This document shows, one piece after another, positions 1-8,678 of a stretch of 64,000 bases of DNA. The stretch lies in assembly GCA_038326325.1 (NCBI GenBank), contig JBBQJW010000003.1:1-64000 (forward strand), given 5' to 3'. The translations under genes were made by a program, and so were the position numbers. The notes beneath the pieces were generated by a model, which saw nothing but the letters and a program-made list of their open reading frames with translations, did not search any database and was not told where the DNA came from. The first letter of the stretch is position 1, and each line of letters starts with the position of its first letter. The stretch is from UBA10324 sp038326325 (lineage in GTDB: Bacteria; Bacteroidota; Bacteroidia; Chitinophagales; UBA10324).

Positions 1-62
1 TGTTTCAGATCGGGATCTTCAACGGTTGAGAGTGCTTTTAATATTTGATCTTCTGTAAACAA
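1..62 (-). CDS. Mrp/ApbC/NBP35-family Fe-S carrier P-loop ATPase, N-terminus only (partial)
   Basis: The 3' part of this gene lies outside the window. Reading leftward from a TTG codon at 62 gives 20 residues beginning (M)FTEDQILKALSTVEDP. This matches the N-terminal DUF59/MIP18-like segment that opens many Mrp proteins (pattern: 'ILEALS.V.DPDL'). An in-frame TGA lies one codon upstream of the TTG, so TTG is the only plausible start. Mrp proteins bind and transfer Fe-S clusters using a deviant Walker P-loop; that domain is not visible here. The call rests on a short match, so another MIP18-domain protein is possible. Confidence 0.6.
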   Translation of the reverse strand, partial: MFTEDQILKALSTVEDPDLK

Positions 63-88
63 GTTTCAATTTGTTTTCTTTCAAAATT

Positions 89-132
89 ATTTCACGCAGA
101 GCGGTACATAAGGAGCAAAGTTCGCAAAGAAA
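89..132. repeat. Dispersed intergenic repeat, copy 1 (partner at 19184-19226)
   Basis: About 43 bp upstream of the Mrp-like gene (core 'AAGGAGCAAAGTTCGCAAAG') recurs nearly unchanged at 19184-19226 between the two pntA parts, in the same orientation. The core is identical over about 20 bases and the flanks have drifted. It has no coding potential. Its function is unknown, and the remaining bases to 168 hold nothing I recognise. Confidence 0.65.
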
Positions 133-168
133 AAAATAAGTAAATGTCTCAATCAGTCAACTGCCAAC

Positions 169-1989
169 TTAGCTTTCCTGCATCGCCTCAACCTGCTTGC
201 GTGCTCTTGTGCGTTCGTTTTCATCAAGAATAATTTTACGCATGCGAATGCTCTTCGGAGTTAATTCAACATACTCATCGTCCTGAATGTATTCGAGTGC
301 TTCTTCTAATGAGAATTGAATCTTAGGAACAATCTTCAATGCTGCATCAGTTCCACTTGCACGCATATTTGTTAAATGCTTCGCCTTCGTAACATTAATA
401 ATCAAATCACTCGGGCGAATATGCTCACCGATAATTTGTCCGCCATAAACTTCTTCTCCCGGATCAATGAAGTAAGTTCCTCTATCAGCTAAACGATCAA
501 TTGCAAAACCGGTTGACATTCCTTTTTCCATTGACACTAATACTCCCATGTTTCTTCCGGGAATATTTCCGCGCCATGGTTCGTAAGCGACGAAGCGATG
601 GGCTATGATTGCTTCACCTGCAGTTGCTGTCAATAAATTATTTCTCAAACCAACAATTCCTCTTGATGGGATTTGAAATTCTAAGTGTTGCAAATCTCCC
701 TTCGTTTCCATAATCAGTAACTCACCTTTGCGGGCTGTTACAAATTCTATTACTCGCCCGGCTGATTCTTTAGGTACATCAACACTCAACATTTCTATTG
801 GCTCGCATTTCTGTCCGTCAATTTCTTTGATGATAACTTTTGGTTGACCGACTTGCAATTCGAATCCTTCGCGACGCATGGTTTCAATCAAAATAGCAAG
901 GTGAAGAATTCCTCTTCCGTAAACCAAAATCTGATCGGGTGATTCAGTATCTTCTAGACGAAGTGCAAGGTTTTTTTCCAACTCCTTAGTTAATCGGTCG
1001 CGCAAGTGACGACTGGTTACAAACTTTCCTTCCTTCCCGAAAAAAGGAGAATTGTTAATTGTAAACAACATACTCATTGTTGGTTCTTCAATACTGATAG
1101 GAGGAAGCCCTTCCGGATTTTCAGCATCAGCAATCGTATCACCAATATCAAAATTATCTATTCCAAAAATCGCGCATATCTCTCCCGATTCAACACTTTC
1201 AACTTTCAGTTTTCCTAATCCTTCAAAAAGATATAGTTCTTTAATTTTCGATTTAAGGATTTGTCCGTCGCGCTTAACTAAGCTCACAGTCATTCCTACT
1301 TTCAAAGTACCACGCAATAATCTTCCAACAGCAATTCGTCCGGTGTAAGAACTATAATCAATAGAAGTGATTTGCATTTGCGGAGTTCCTTCAACATGAA
1401 TTGCGGGAGGAACAGTTTCAACAATACAATCAAGCAACGGAGTTAAATCAGTTGTTGGTTTTTCCCAATCCGTACTCATCCATCCTTGTTTTGATGAACC
1501 GTAAAGTGTAGGAAAATTCAGCTGGTCTTCGCTCGCATCTAATTTGCAGAACAAATCGAACAACAATTCATGTGTTTCATCGGGGCGACAATTGGCTTTG
1601 TCAACTTTATTGACAACTGCAATCGCTTTTTTACCTAACTCAATTGCTTTGTGTAACACAAAACGAGTTTGCGGCATTGGACCTTCGAAGGCATCAACAA
1701 GAATCAAAACACCATCAGCCATGTTCAATACACGCTCAACTTCACCACCGAAATCGGCGTGACCGGGAGTATCAATAATGTTAATCTTTACTCCTTTGTA
1801 GCGAACAGAAACATTTTTCGCAAGAATGGTAATTCCGCGTTCGCGTTCGAGGTCGTTGTTATCGAGGATAAGTTCACCTGTTTCCTGGTTGTCGCGGAAG
1901 AGTTTGCACTGGTGCAGTATCTTATCAACGAGTGTAGTTTTTCCATGATCGACATGGGCAATAATTGCAATGTTTCTGATTTCAGCCAT
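169..1989 (-). CDS. typA: Translational GTPase TypA/BipA
   Basis: Ribosome-binding GTPase of the EF-G family, needed for ribosome assembly and growth under stress or cold. The 606 residues are the usual length. All G motifs are intact: G1 AHVDHGKT at 11-18, switch I RGIT at 51-54, G3 DTPGH at 73-77 with the catalytic His, and G4 NKVD at 127-130. EF-G-like domains II, III and V follow, then the TypA-specific C-terminus. The start is ATG at 1989, which directly opens the conserved MAEIRNIAIIAHVDHGKT. A -7-like box (2010-2017) lies about 20 nt upstream. It is transcribed alone, divergent from the acyltransferase gene. Its intact GTPase centre contrasts with the degenerate EF-G2-like factor at 13411-15549. 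Confidence 0.97.
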   Translation of the reverse strand: MAEIRNIAIIAHVDHGKTTLVDKILHQCKLFRDNQETGELILDNNDLERERGITILAKNVSVRYKGVKINIIDTPGHADFGGEVERVLNMADGVLILVDAFEGPMPQTRFVLHKAIELGKKAIAVVNKVDKANCRPDETHELLFDLFCKLDASEDQLNFPTLYGSSKQGWMSTDWEKPTTDLTPLLDCIVETVPPAIHVEGTPQMQITSIDYSSYTGRIAVGRLLRGTLKVGMTVSLVKRDGQILKSKIKELYLFEGLGKLKVESVESGEICAIFGIDNFDIGDTIADAENPEGLPPISIEEPTMSMLFTINNSPFFGKEGKFVTSRHLRDRLTKELEKNLALRLEDTESPDQILVYGRGILHLAILIETMRREGFELQVGQPKVIIKEIDGQKCEPIEMLSVDVPKESAGRVIEFVTARKGELLIMETKGDLQHLEFQIPSRGIVGLRNNLLTATAGEAIIAHRFVAYEPWRGNIPGRNMGVLVSMEKGMSTGFAIDRLADRGTYFIDPGEEVYGGQIIGEHIRPSDLIINVTKAKHLTNMRASGTDAALKIVPKIQFSLEEALEYIQDDEYVELTPKSIRMRKIILDENERTRARKQVEAMQES

Positions 1990-2009
1990 TTAGATTTTTA
2001 TTCGGGGTG

Positions 2010-2017
2010 CGAAAATA
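2010..2017 (-). promoter_or_regulatory. Probable -7 box for typA
   Basis: On the minus strand this reads TATTTTCG, seven of eight matches to the Bacteroidota -7 consensus TAnnTTTG, 20 nt before the typA start codon. I see no clear -33 TTTG at normal spacing. Confidence 0.4.
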
Positions 2018-2141
2018 GGTTTAAAATGGCGCAACACCTTAGCTGAAAGAATTATTTCTCAATGATATAATGTTAGTTACTGCCGGCATAGAAAAACAGA
2101 CCTCTGCAGTATTCATTTAATTTCAGCGCCGACAAACCCCG

Positions 2142-3263
2142 ATGCCTAAAAAAATTCAGTTTCACACCTTTGATGCACTAAGGTTTTTTGCTTTTCTGTA
2201 TGTTTATATGCTGCATATTCCTATTCAGGCAGGGTTTCATTTTTTCAGAATTATAAAATCAACGGGAGGCACAGGTGTTATTTTCTTTTTCACGCTCAGC
2301 GGTTTTTTAATCACTTACATACTTGTTCACGAAAAAATAAATGTCGGTAAAATTCACCTGCGTAAATTCTTTCTGCGCCGGAGCTTAAGAATATGGCCGC
2401 TTTATTTCTTGCTTGTTGCGTTTGCTTTTATTGTTCCTTATTCCTTTGCTGACCATGTAGGTATGCACATGGTTGGAGGTGGTTACATGCCCGACTGGAG
2501 ATTCTCTTTTACTTTTTTAGAAAATTATAAAATGCTTGCGGCAGATAATTTCCCGCGTGTAACACCGCTGTCGGTTTTCTGGTCGCTGTGTATTGAAGAG
2601 CACTTTTATATTTTGTGGATGATTGCGCTGTTTTTTATTCCGGTGAAGCGAATGAAACTGTTTTTTGTTGTTGGTTTTGTTACAGGAATAGTTGCGCGGA
2701 TTATTGAATTGAAAATTTCAAACAATCAAAACATCACTTCAAATGATGTGTTTACCAACCTCGATTTGTTTTCGTGTGGTGGTTATCTCGGTTTTCTGAT
2801 AGCGAAAGATTATTCTGTCGTTGCAAGCCGGGTAAATAGTATTTCCATTTCTGTTAGAAGGTTTATCATACTGGCTGTTGTTTCATTTATACTGCTGCAC
2901 AATTTTGTGTGGTCGGGCACACCCTTTATCAATCGCATTTTTATGCCTTCGGTTTATGCGCTGTTGTTTACTGTGTTGCTGCTTGTTTTTATTCCGCAAG
3001 ATTCGAAACTGAAAATTGGCGATCGCAATATTTTAATCCGACTTGGAAAAATGAGTTATGGTTTATATGTGTTTCACCTGCTTATAATTCATATGCTGTT
3101 ACAGTATTTTATAATTCACCAGATTGTGATTGATGATTTCAAAACACTATTGCTATTTATTACTATAAGTTTTTCTGTTACAGTTGCAGTAAGTGCCCTT
3201 TCGTATCGGTTTTTTGAAACACCTTTTTTAAGATGGAGGGAAAGGATGAAATCTTATTCCTGA
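2142..3263 (+). CDS. Acyltransferase family 3 (OatA/OafB-type) integral membrane protein
   Basis: A 373-residue polytopic membrane protein of the acyltransferase-3 family, which moves acetyl or other acyl groups across the membrane onto exported glycans. Family signatures are present: FDALRFFAF at 10-18, the conserved membrane His25 (MLHIP), SGFLITY at 53-59, a basic RRSLRIWPLY segment ending near 88, and FWSLCIEEHFY at 146-156. About ten hydrophobic segments follow to the end. The acceptor cannot be read from sequence; O-antigen, capsule or peptidoglycan sugars are usual. No glycan gene is adjacent (nearest cluster at 24-31 kb). The ATG at 2142 gives the conserved N-terminus. Confidence 0.9.
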   Translation: MPKKIQFHTFDALRFFAFLYVYMLHIPIQAGFHFFRIIKSTGGTGVIFFFTLSGFLITYILVHEKINVGKIHLRKFFLRRSLRIWPLYFLLVAFAFIVPYSFADHVGMHMVGGGYMPDWRFSFTFLENYKMLAADNFPRVTPLSVFWSLCIEEHFYILWMIALFFIPVKRMKLFFVVGFVTGIVARIIELKISNNQNITSNDVFTNLDLFSCGGYLGFLIAKDYSVVASRVNSISISVRRFIILAVVSFILLHNFVWSGTPFINRIFMPSVYALLFTVLLLVFIPQDSKLKIGDRNILIRLGKMSYGLYVFHLLIIHMLLQYFIIHQIVIDDFKTLLLFITISFSVTVAVSALSYRFFETPFLRWRERMKSYS

Positions 3264-3423
3264 AAAATATTTCCGTGACCTGTTGGGGGTTCACCAATAA
3301 TGAAGAGATTCTTTAACCGCATGTCGAGATTCCGGTTATAGTGGGTGATGCTTCATTTTTTTTGAGAAAACTAAGAAACGACAACAAGAGGGAAACTTAG
3401 ATATGTATTATATACCATACAAA

Positions 3424-3690
3424 TTTCCTGATGGAAAAATGAAATCTCCAGACGACGAAACAGTTTTTCCATCAGGAAAAATGAAATCCTCTGATGGAAA
3501 AATGATATTTCCAGACGACGAAACGATTTCCCAATCAGGAAAAACGAAATCCCATGATGGAAAAATGAAATTTCCAGACGACGAAACGGTTTCCCAATCA
3601 GGAAAAACAAAATCCCATGATGGAAAAATGAAATTTCCAGACGACGAAACGGTTTCTCAGGCAAAGGAAATGAAATCCTCAGACGACATT
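3424..3690. repeat. 21-bp-period minisatellite (63-bp triads)
   Basis: About 12-13 tandem units of 21 bp. Three unit types recur in order: one with GATGGAAAAATGAAAT, one with CCAGACGACGAAAC, one with CAATCAGGAAAAACGAAAT. Together they form a 63-bp higher-order repeat present about four times. The last two triads are almost identical, suggesting recent duplication. Because 21 is a multiple of three and no unit has a stop, long frames stay open on both strands. Neither frame resembles a known protein. It lies between the acyltransferase and the beta-propeller gene. Confidence 0.9.
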
Positions 3691-3762
3691 TCGCTCTTTT
3701 TATTTGCGCTGTAGTTATTGTTTCTAATAATTGTATAGAAGATGATTAGTTTTGATTTTGTA

Positions 3763-4551
3763 ATGAAGAAGATTGTTTTCTACCTGCTTTTATTTTTTGT
3801 GTCGGTTGCCAATGCGCAGAATTGGAAAGATGTTGGAGGAGGAATTAGAGGTAATGACCCATTTAACACTGAAGTTAACACTCTATTTTCTGATTCAATA
3901 AATAGTTTTTTATATGCCGGTGGCTTTTTCGACAGCGCAGGGCAAGTTAGTTCCCATAATATTGCTCAATGGGATGGAGTTAACTGGCATTCCATGAATG
4001 GTGGATTAAATTTTTTAGTTGAAGCAATTACTGTTTGTAATAATGTTGTTTATGCTGGCGGAGAAAATAATAAAGTTTGGAAGTGGAGCGGTTTCGGGTG
4101 GTCATCATTACCTGCTTTTAATTCAGGAAGTGAAATAAGAGCATTGGGAGTTTGGAATGGAGAACTATATGCGGGCGGAAGTTTTACTTATCAGAATGGA
4201 CATTTTCTAAGAGGTATTGCAAAATGGAATGGTGTTTCATGGGATTCATTGTCTTCTGGTACTTATACTGATTTTTCAAGTTTTTCTGAAGTTGAATCAA
4301 TAACTGAATATCAGGGAAATTTAGTTGTGGGGGGACTTTTTTGGAATGCTGGTGGTGTAAGTGCTTATAATATTGCTATGTGGGATGGAACAAACTGGTC
4401 TTCATTTGGAGCAGGAATGAGTGGTAGCAGTAATCAATTTGGTGATGCTGCTTTTGCTTTACTTCAGATGGAAATAATTTGTACGCAGGAGGTCAATTTC
4501 TTATTGCAGGAAGTATTAATGTACATGGAATTGCAAAATGGGACGGAGTAA
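3763..4551 (+). CDS. Secreted beta-propeller-like repeat protein, N-terminal part (frameshifted, continues at 4479)
   Basis: The start at 3763 gives a clean signal peptide (MKKIVFYLLLFFVSVANAQ); the upstream ATG at 3742 would add seven residues before it. Repeats of about 45 residues follow, with the pattern 'YAGG.F..AG.....IA.WDG..W...G.G', typical of secreted propeller proteins of Bacteroidota. Around 4455-4465 the repeat pattern leaves this frame. The next frame continues it as SDGNNLYAGGQF without loss, so one base appears missing relative to an intact gene of about 590 codons. The last ~28 residues here are out-of-frame sequence. Either the gene is a pseudogene, the shift is programmed or phase-variable, or it is a sequencing error. 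Role unknown; presumably cell surface or secreted. Confidence 0.75.
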   Translation: MKKIVFYLLLFFVSVANAQNWKDVGGGIRGNDPFNTEVNTLFSDSINSFLYAGGFFDSAGQVSSHNIAQWDGVNWHSMNGGLNFLVEAITVCNNVVYAGGENNKVWKWSGFGWSSLPAFNSGSEIRALGVWNGELYAGGSFTYQNGHFLRGIAKWNGVSWDSLSSGTYTDFSSFSEVESITEYQGNLVVGGLFWNAGGVSAYNIAMWDGTNWSSFGAGMSGSSNQFGDAAFALLQMEIICTQEVNFLLQEVLMYMELQNGTE

Positions 4552-5543
4552 ATTGGAATGCAGTTGGTTCAGGAGTTCAAACCGGGGGCAGCGTAAATGC
4601 CCTACTAAAATATCATCAAATATTACTTGCGATTGGAGACTTTCAAGTAGGTTTTTCACCCTTTATTGCTAAATGGACTAATACTGCTTGGGAAGAGTTT
4701 TATGGTGCTGAAATCTTTCCGTACGATATAAGTGTTTTCAATAACGAATTATATGGAGGAGGTGGTTTTGACACATCTTCTCTTGGTGTGCCATTGCATT
4801 ATATTGCTCGTTTAGCAATTGCAGAAACTGATTCTGAAAACGCAACTTGTTTTACCTCATGCAATGGAAGTGCAACAGCAACTTCACCAATCGGTATTGA
4901 ACCGGATACTTATTCATGGAGCAATGGAAATACAACTCAATCAATAAATAATTTATGTGTTGGAACTTATACTGTAACGGTTACTGACAGTACAGGTAGC
5001 AACAGCTTTGGAACTGTAACGGTTACGAGTCCTCCTGCAATAGTTATTACAGACACCTCAACAAATGCAAGTTGCCCTACCTGCACCAATGGCAGCGCAA
5101 CAATAAATAATACAACAGGCGGCACACCACCATACAATTATTTCTGGAGCAACGGCGCAACCATAAACTCAATTGATAGTTTATTGCAAGGCACATACAC
5201 TATAACAGTAACCGACGGCAACGGATGTGTAATGGTTGATAGTGTAACAGTTGGGTTTGATGTGGGAATCAGTGAGCAGTTATCAATGAACAGTAAGCAG
5301 TTAACAATATTTCCGAATCCGGCTGAGAGTCAGTTGGCAGTTTACAGTGAGCAGTTGGCAGGTAGTACAATTGAGATAATTGATTTGACAGGGAGAGAGA
5401 TGCTGAGATTGCCACGGACTGATTACAGTACTCGCAATAACAGGGTGGTAGTTGATGTGAGCAGTTTGCCTTCAGGCATTTATTTTCTTAAAGTAACAGA
5501 TGCGCAAGGCAGTGTAACAGTTAAGAAAGTGGTGAAGGAATAA
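4479..5543 (+). CDS. C-terminal part of the same gene: propeller repeats, two SprB repeats, T9SS sorting domain
   Basis: This frame carries on the repeat protein begun at 3763. The TTG at 4479 is only the first start-like codon; coding similarity begins further upstream in this frame. After two or three more propeller-like repeats come two SprB-type repeats (roughly 'NASC..C.NGSA.....GG..PY.Y.WSNG.....I..L..GTY.VTVTD.NGC'). The final ~75 residues are a type A T9SS sorting domain: LTIFPNPAESQL near the start and SGIYFLKV...VKKVVKE at the end. The restored product would be exported through the Sec system and then the T9SS. SprB itself is the adhesin of gliding flavobacteria; here only the repeat type is shared. 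Confidence 0.8.
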   Translation: MYAGGQFLIAGSINVHGIAKWDGVNWNAVGSGVQTGGSVNALLKYHQILLAIGDFQVGFSPFIAKWTNTAWEEFYGAEIFPYDISVFNNELYGGGGFDTSSLGVPLHYIARLAIAETDSENATCFTSCNGSATATSPIGIEPDTYSWSNGNTTQSINNLCVGTYTVTVTDSTGSNSFGTVTVTSPPAIVITDTSTNASCPTCTNGSATINNTTGGTPPYNYFWSNGATINSIDSLLQGTYTITVTDGNGCVMVDSVTVGFDVGISEQLSMNSKQLTIFPNPAESQLAVYSEQLAGSTIEIIDLTGREMLRLPRTDYSTRNNRVVVDVSSLPSGIYFLKVTDAQGSVTVKKVVKE

Positions 5544-5563
5544 AAGTCAAAACTTTCAGCTTT

Positions 5564-7834
5564 TTAAAAACTCATACTAACTCCTGCGCTAGGCAGAAAC
5601 GGCAACTGGTTCACACGCTTGTAGCGGATGCGGTCGAAGTAAAAAATATTTTCGCGGTTATAAGCATTAATGATGCTGATGTTTGCTTCGAGCTTTGCAT
5701 TCTTCCCTAATTTAAAAACACGCTTTGCCGAAATATCAAGACGATGATAGTAGGGCAGGCGACCGCTGTTAAGTGTGCTGTCGTAAATAATGCCGAGCTG
5801 ACCATTGCCGTTAATGTAGTTGGTGTTTATTCCATCTAAGAAATTATAGAACTCGTAAAAGCCCTGTGTTTTTGTAAAAGGAAAACCACTACCTAAATTC
5901 CATCGTGCATCAACCGACCACTGCTTGTTTTTTCCGAAGGTGTAACTGAGTACCACATTTGCATTGTGCCGGCGGTCGTAGTGTGGCGGATATATCTGCG
6001 TGCCGTTGTTGCGTGTAACATATCCGAGCGAATAGCCTGTCCATACATACCAGCCCTTGTATTCATACTTGAACAGCACATCAACACCATAAGCTTTTCC
6101 GGTTTCAATTTGAAAATCAGGGTCAGTCGGCAATATTTTATCGCGGTTAAGGCCAATGAGTTGTCCGAAATTTTTGAAGTACGATTCAACTGTTACATCT
6201 AAATTTTTATTGACATCCACTTCCACTCCGCCAACTAAATGTTGAGCGCGCTGTAAATTATTTTTTGCAATGTTGCCATTTAAATCTCTGAGTTCCTGGT
6301 CGGGCCCTGTAAGAAAACCACTAAACAGATTCACCACATCTTTATCTGATTTTGTGCTGATAAAATTCTGCGAATAAATTCCGGCAGATGCTTTCAGTCT
6401 TATACTTTCAGTAAGATTATATTTTAAAGCAATGCGTGGCTCGGGCGACAAAACAGGCAGCGATGCATAGTATTGAAAGCGGAAACTTGGTTCGAACACC
6501 AGGCGATTCAATACTTCTTTCACCACTACATAACCACCAATTTCGGTTGTGTTTTGTTTCTGACCTATCTTCAATCCCAATGAATTAAAGAATTCAAAGT
6601 CGGTAGTATAACCACCAACAGTGAAACCATATTTCACCTCGCTATTGTGCGCAAGAAAATAAGTGAAGTAAGTACTAAGGTCGAAACCTTTGATGCGACT
6701 TGTGCGAGCTTTATCATCTGCTTCTTTCAACGCAATGTGATAATCGGAATAAGAAATAGAACCACCGATAAGCATGTTAGAACCACCGGGTACTAAAACA
6801 AAATTGGTTCCGAGCCCAACATTGTTCCAGCGAAAATCACTTACATGATTGTAGTTTACATGGTCGTTATAATTGAAACCGAAAACACTTAGCTTGCTTC
6901 CATTGCCTCCATTCATCGAAATTTTTCCGTAGTAATCATTAAAGGCAAAAGGAATTCCTGCTGTATCAACATAGTTGTAAAAAACTTTCGAACTTTTATC
7001 GAGATAAGAGTTGCGGGTGTTCAACATCCATGAAATACTGCTTCCGTTACTGTCAATTTTTTTGAAAGGGCCTTCGAGTAAAACTTTCGACATGAATGGG
7101 CTGGTAGAAACTTTTCCGGCAAATCGTTTTTTATTTCCGTCGCGTGTAACAACATCAACCACTGCTGAAAGCCGTCCGCCATTCTCAGCATTAAAACCAC
7201 CGGTCATCACATTTGCATTCTTGATAACATCGGTTTCAAAAACAGAAAACAAACCTATGGAGTGAAAGGGATTGTAAATGGTCATTCCATCCAGCATCAC
7301 TTTATTCTGAATAGGGGAGCCGCCTCGGATGTATAATTCTCCTCCCTGATCACCGGTGAAAATTACTCCTGGTATAACCTGTAAATATTGTGCAAGATCT
7401 GTTTCGCCACCCACAGAAGGCAATCGCTGAATATCTTTTGCTGTAAGTTTTGTGAGTGATACAGTGGTTTCGGTTTTCTTTTCTTCTTTTTTCGCTGTTA
7501 CTTCAATATCGCCAAGCTGAATAGCTTTTGGTGAAAGAAATATTTTCTGATTAACAATATCGTTTCCTTTTAAAGCAATCTCAACTGTAACAGTATCGTA
7601 GCCGACATTGGTGCAACTTAAAGTGTAATTGCCTGAAGCAACATTGCTGATAGAAAAGAACCCGTTCAAATCCGTTGTAGCCCCAATAGTTGTTCCGCGC
7701 AAAACCACATTGGTAAAAATCATTGCCTCGCCCGATTTTTTGTCGAACACAGTTCCGCGTATATCTCCTTTTTGGGCAAAGGCAATAGATGAAATACTTA
7801 TTGAGAGAATGAAAATTAAAAGTCGTTTTATCAT
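5564..7834 (-). CDS. TonB-dependent outer-membrane receptor with carboxypeptidase-like regulatory domain
   Basis: Outer-membrane gated channel energised by TonB/ExbBD for uptake of an unknown ligand. Signal peptide 1-20 (ends SSIAFAQ). A carboxypeptidase D regulatory-like beta-sandwich covers about 22-105. The plug domain is at about 120-235 (LYIRGGSPIQNKVMLDGM and GGFNAENGGRLSAVVDVVTRDG). A 22-strand barrel takes the rest and ends in an aromatic residue (AGVSMSF), as expected for Bam recognition. The 756 residues are short for SusC and no susD neighbour exists, so polysaccharide uptake is unlikely. It converges on the frameshifted T9SS gene with a 20-bp gap. Confidence 0.92.
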   Translation of the reverse strand: MIKRLLIFILSISISSIAFAQKGDIRGTVFDKKSGEAMIFTNVVLRGTTIGATTDLNGFFSISNVASGNYTLSCTNVGYDTVTVEIALKGNDIVNQKIFLSPKAIQLGDIEVTAKKEEKKTETTVSLTKLTAKDIQRLPSVGGETDLAQYLQVIPGVIFTGDQGGELYIRGGSPIQNKVMLDGMTIYNPFHSIGLFSVFETDVIKNANVMTGGFNAENGGRLSAVVDVVTRDGNKKRFAGKVSTSPFMSKVLLEGPFKKIDSNGSSISWMLNTRNSYLDKSSKVFYNYVDTAGIPFAFNDYYGKISMNGGNGSKLSVFGFNYNDHVNYNHVSDFRWNNVGLGTNFVLVPGGSNMLIGGSISYSDYHIALKEADDKARTSRIKGFDLSTYFTYFLAHNSEVKYGFTVGGYTTDFEFFNSLGLKIGQKQNTTEIGGYVVVKEVLNRLVFEPSFRFQYYASLPVLSPEPRIALKYNLTESIRLKASAGIYSQNFISTKSDKDVVNLFSGFLTGPDQELRDLNGNIAKNNLQRAQHLVGGVEVDVNKNLDVTVESYFKNFGQLIGLNRDKILPTDPDFQIETGKAYGVDVLFKYEYKGWYVWTGYSLGYVTRNNGTQIYPPHYDRRHNANVVLSYTFGKNKQWSVDARWNLGSGFPFTKTQGFYEFYNFLDGINTNYINGNGQLGIIYDSTLNSGRLPYYHRLDISAKRVFKLGKNAKLEANISIINAYNRENIFYFDRIRYKRVNQLPFLPSAGVSMSF

Positions 7835-7891
7835 TTGTTGGCGAGCGTAAAAATTATTGGTGTGCGAAGATGAACTTCATTTTTAATTCTG

Positions 7892-8512
7892 CTAATTTAT
7901 TTCTTCAAAATTTCCTGCTCCTTCGCGAATCACATTGGGTTCATCTCCGGTGCAGTCAATTACAGTGCTGGGAGTATTTCCGCAGGCACCGCTGTCAACT
8001 ACCATGTCAACCTGCTTCCGGAATTTTTCTTCAATTTCTTCTGCATCGGTCATGTACTCGCCCATGTGTTCGTCGTCGTGCAAGGAGGTACTTAAAATGG
8101 GATTACCCAACCGCTCAACTATTGCAAGTGTAACAGAATGATTCGGTACACGAATACCAATAGTTTTCTTTTTTGTATCAAAAATTTTCGGAACCAATCT
8201 GCTTGCTGAAAGAATGAAAGTAAAAGGCCCCGGCAATGCGCGTTTCATCAACTTGTAAATACTTGTATCAATCTGCGCCGCATACTGGCTTAACTGACTA
8301 AGGTCGCTACACACAAATGAGAAATTCATTTGCTTTCGCTTCGTTTCTTTCATCTGCTTAATTCGTTCCGATGCTTTGTGATTCATAATGTCGCAACCGA
8401 TGGCATACACAGTATCAGTCGGGTAGATGATCACTCCGCCTTTACGAAGGCAATCAACTACCTGCTGCAACTTGTGTTCGCTCGGGTGTTCGGGAATTAT
8501 TTTAAGCAACAT
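7892..8512 (-). CDS. YrdC/Sua5/YciO-family protein (L-threonylcarbamoyladenylate synthase-like)
   Basis: The YrdC fold binds ATP and double-stranded RNA. Its best-known members make threonylcarbamoyl-AMP for the t6A37 modification of ANN-decoding tRNAs. Visible motifs are GGVIIYPTDTVYAIGCD at 25-41, the KR.K..NFSF segment near 60-66, LPGPFTFILSA near 93-103 and the PSTVIDC segment near the C-terminus. At 206 residues it lacks the extra Sua5 domain. The length and the sequence TSLHDDEH instead of the usual 'TSAN' motif fit the YciO subgroup, whose own role is uncertain. The ATG at 8512 lies 17 nt from a TACTTTCG box. Confidence 0.85.
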   Translation of the reverse strand: MLLKIIPEHPSEHKLQQVVDCLRKGGVIIYPTDTVYAIGCDIMNHKASERIKQMKETKRKQMNFSFVCSDLSQLSQYAAQIDTSIYKLMKRALPGPFTFILSASRLVPKIFDTKKKTIGIRVPNHSVTLAIVERLGNPILSTSLHDDEHMGEYMTDAEEIEEKFRKQVDMVVDSGACGNTPSTVIDCTGDEPNVIREGAGNFEEIN

Positions 8513-8678
8513 GTTTTAAGAAAAGGCAACGAAAGTATAACGGCTTAATGGTAGTGCAATAAAAGAAATGTTACAGTGAAAATGAAGTCTGAATTGTCAG
8601 AGAATTATCAAAATAAATCCAAGGAAAATTTAAATACAAATTCACTCCATTTCTCCATTCCCTTCAATCTTGCTGATT

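Noticed and set aside
3371..3714. Open frames on both strands across the minisatellite (103 and 97 codons)
   Set aside because: They follow from a 21-bp repeat without stops; no start context, signal, or family resemblance.
5564..7834. SusC-type polysaccharide uptake locus
   Set aside because: The receptor is only about 750 residues and no SusD homologue or glycoside hydrolase is nearby.
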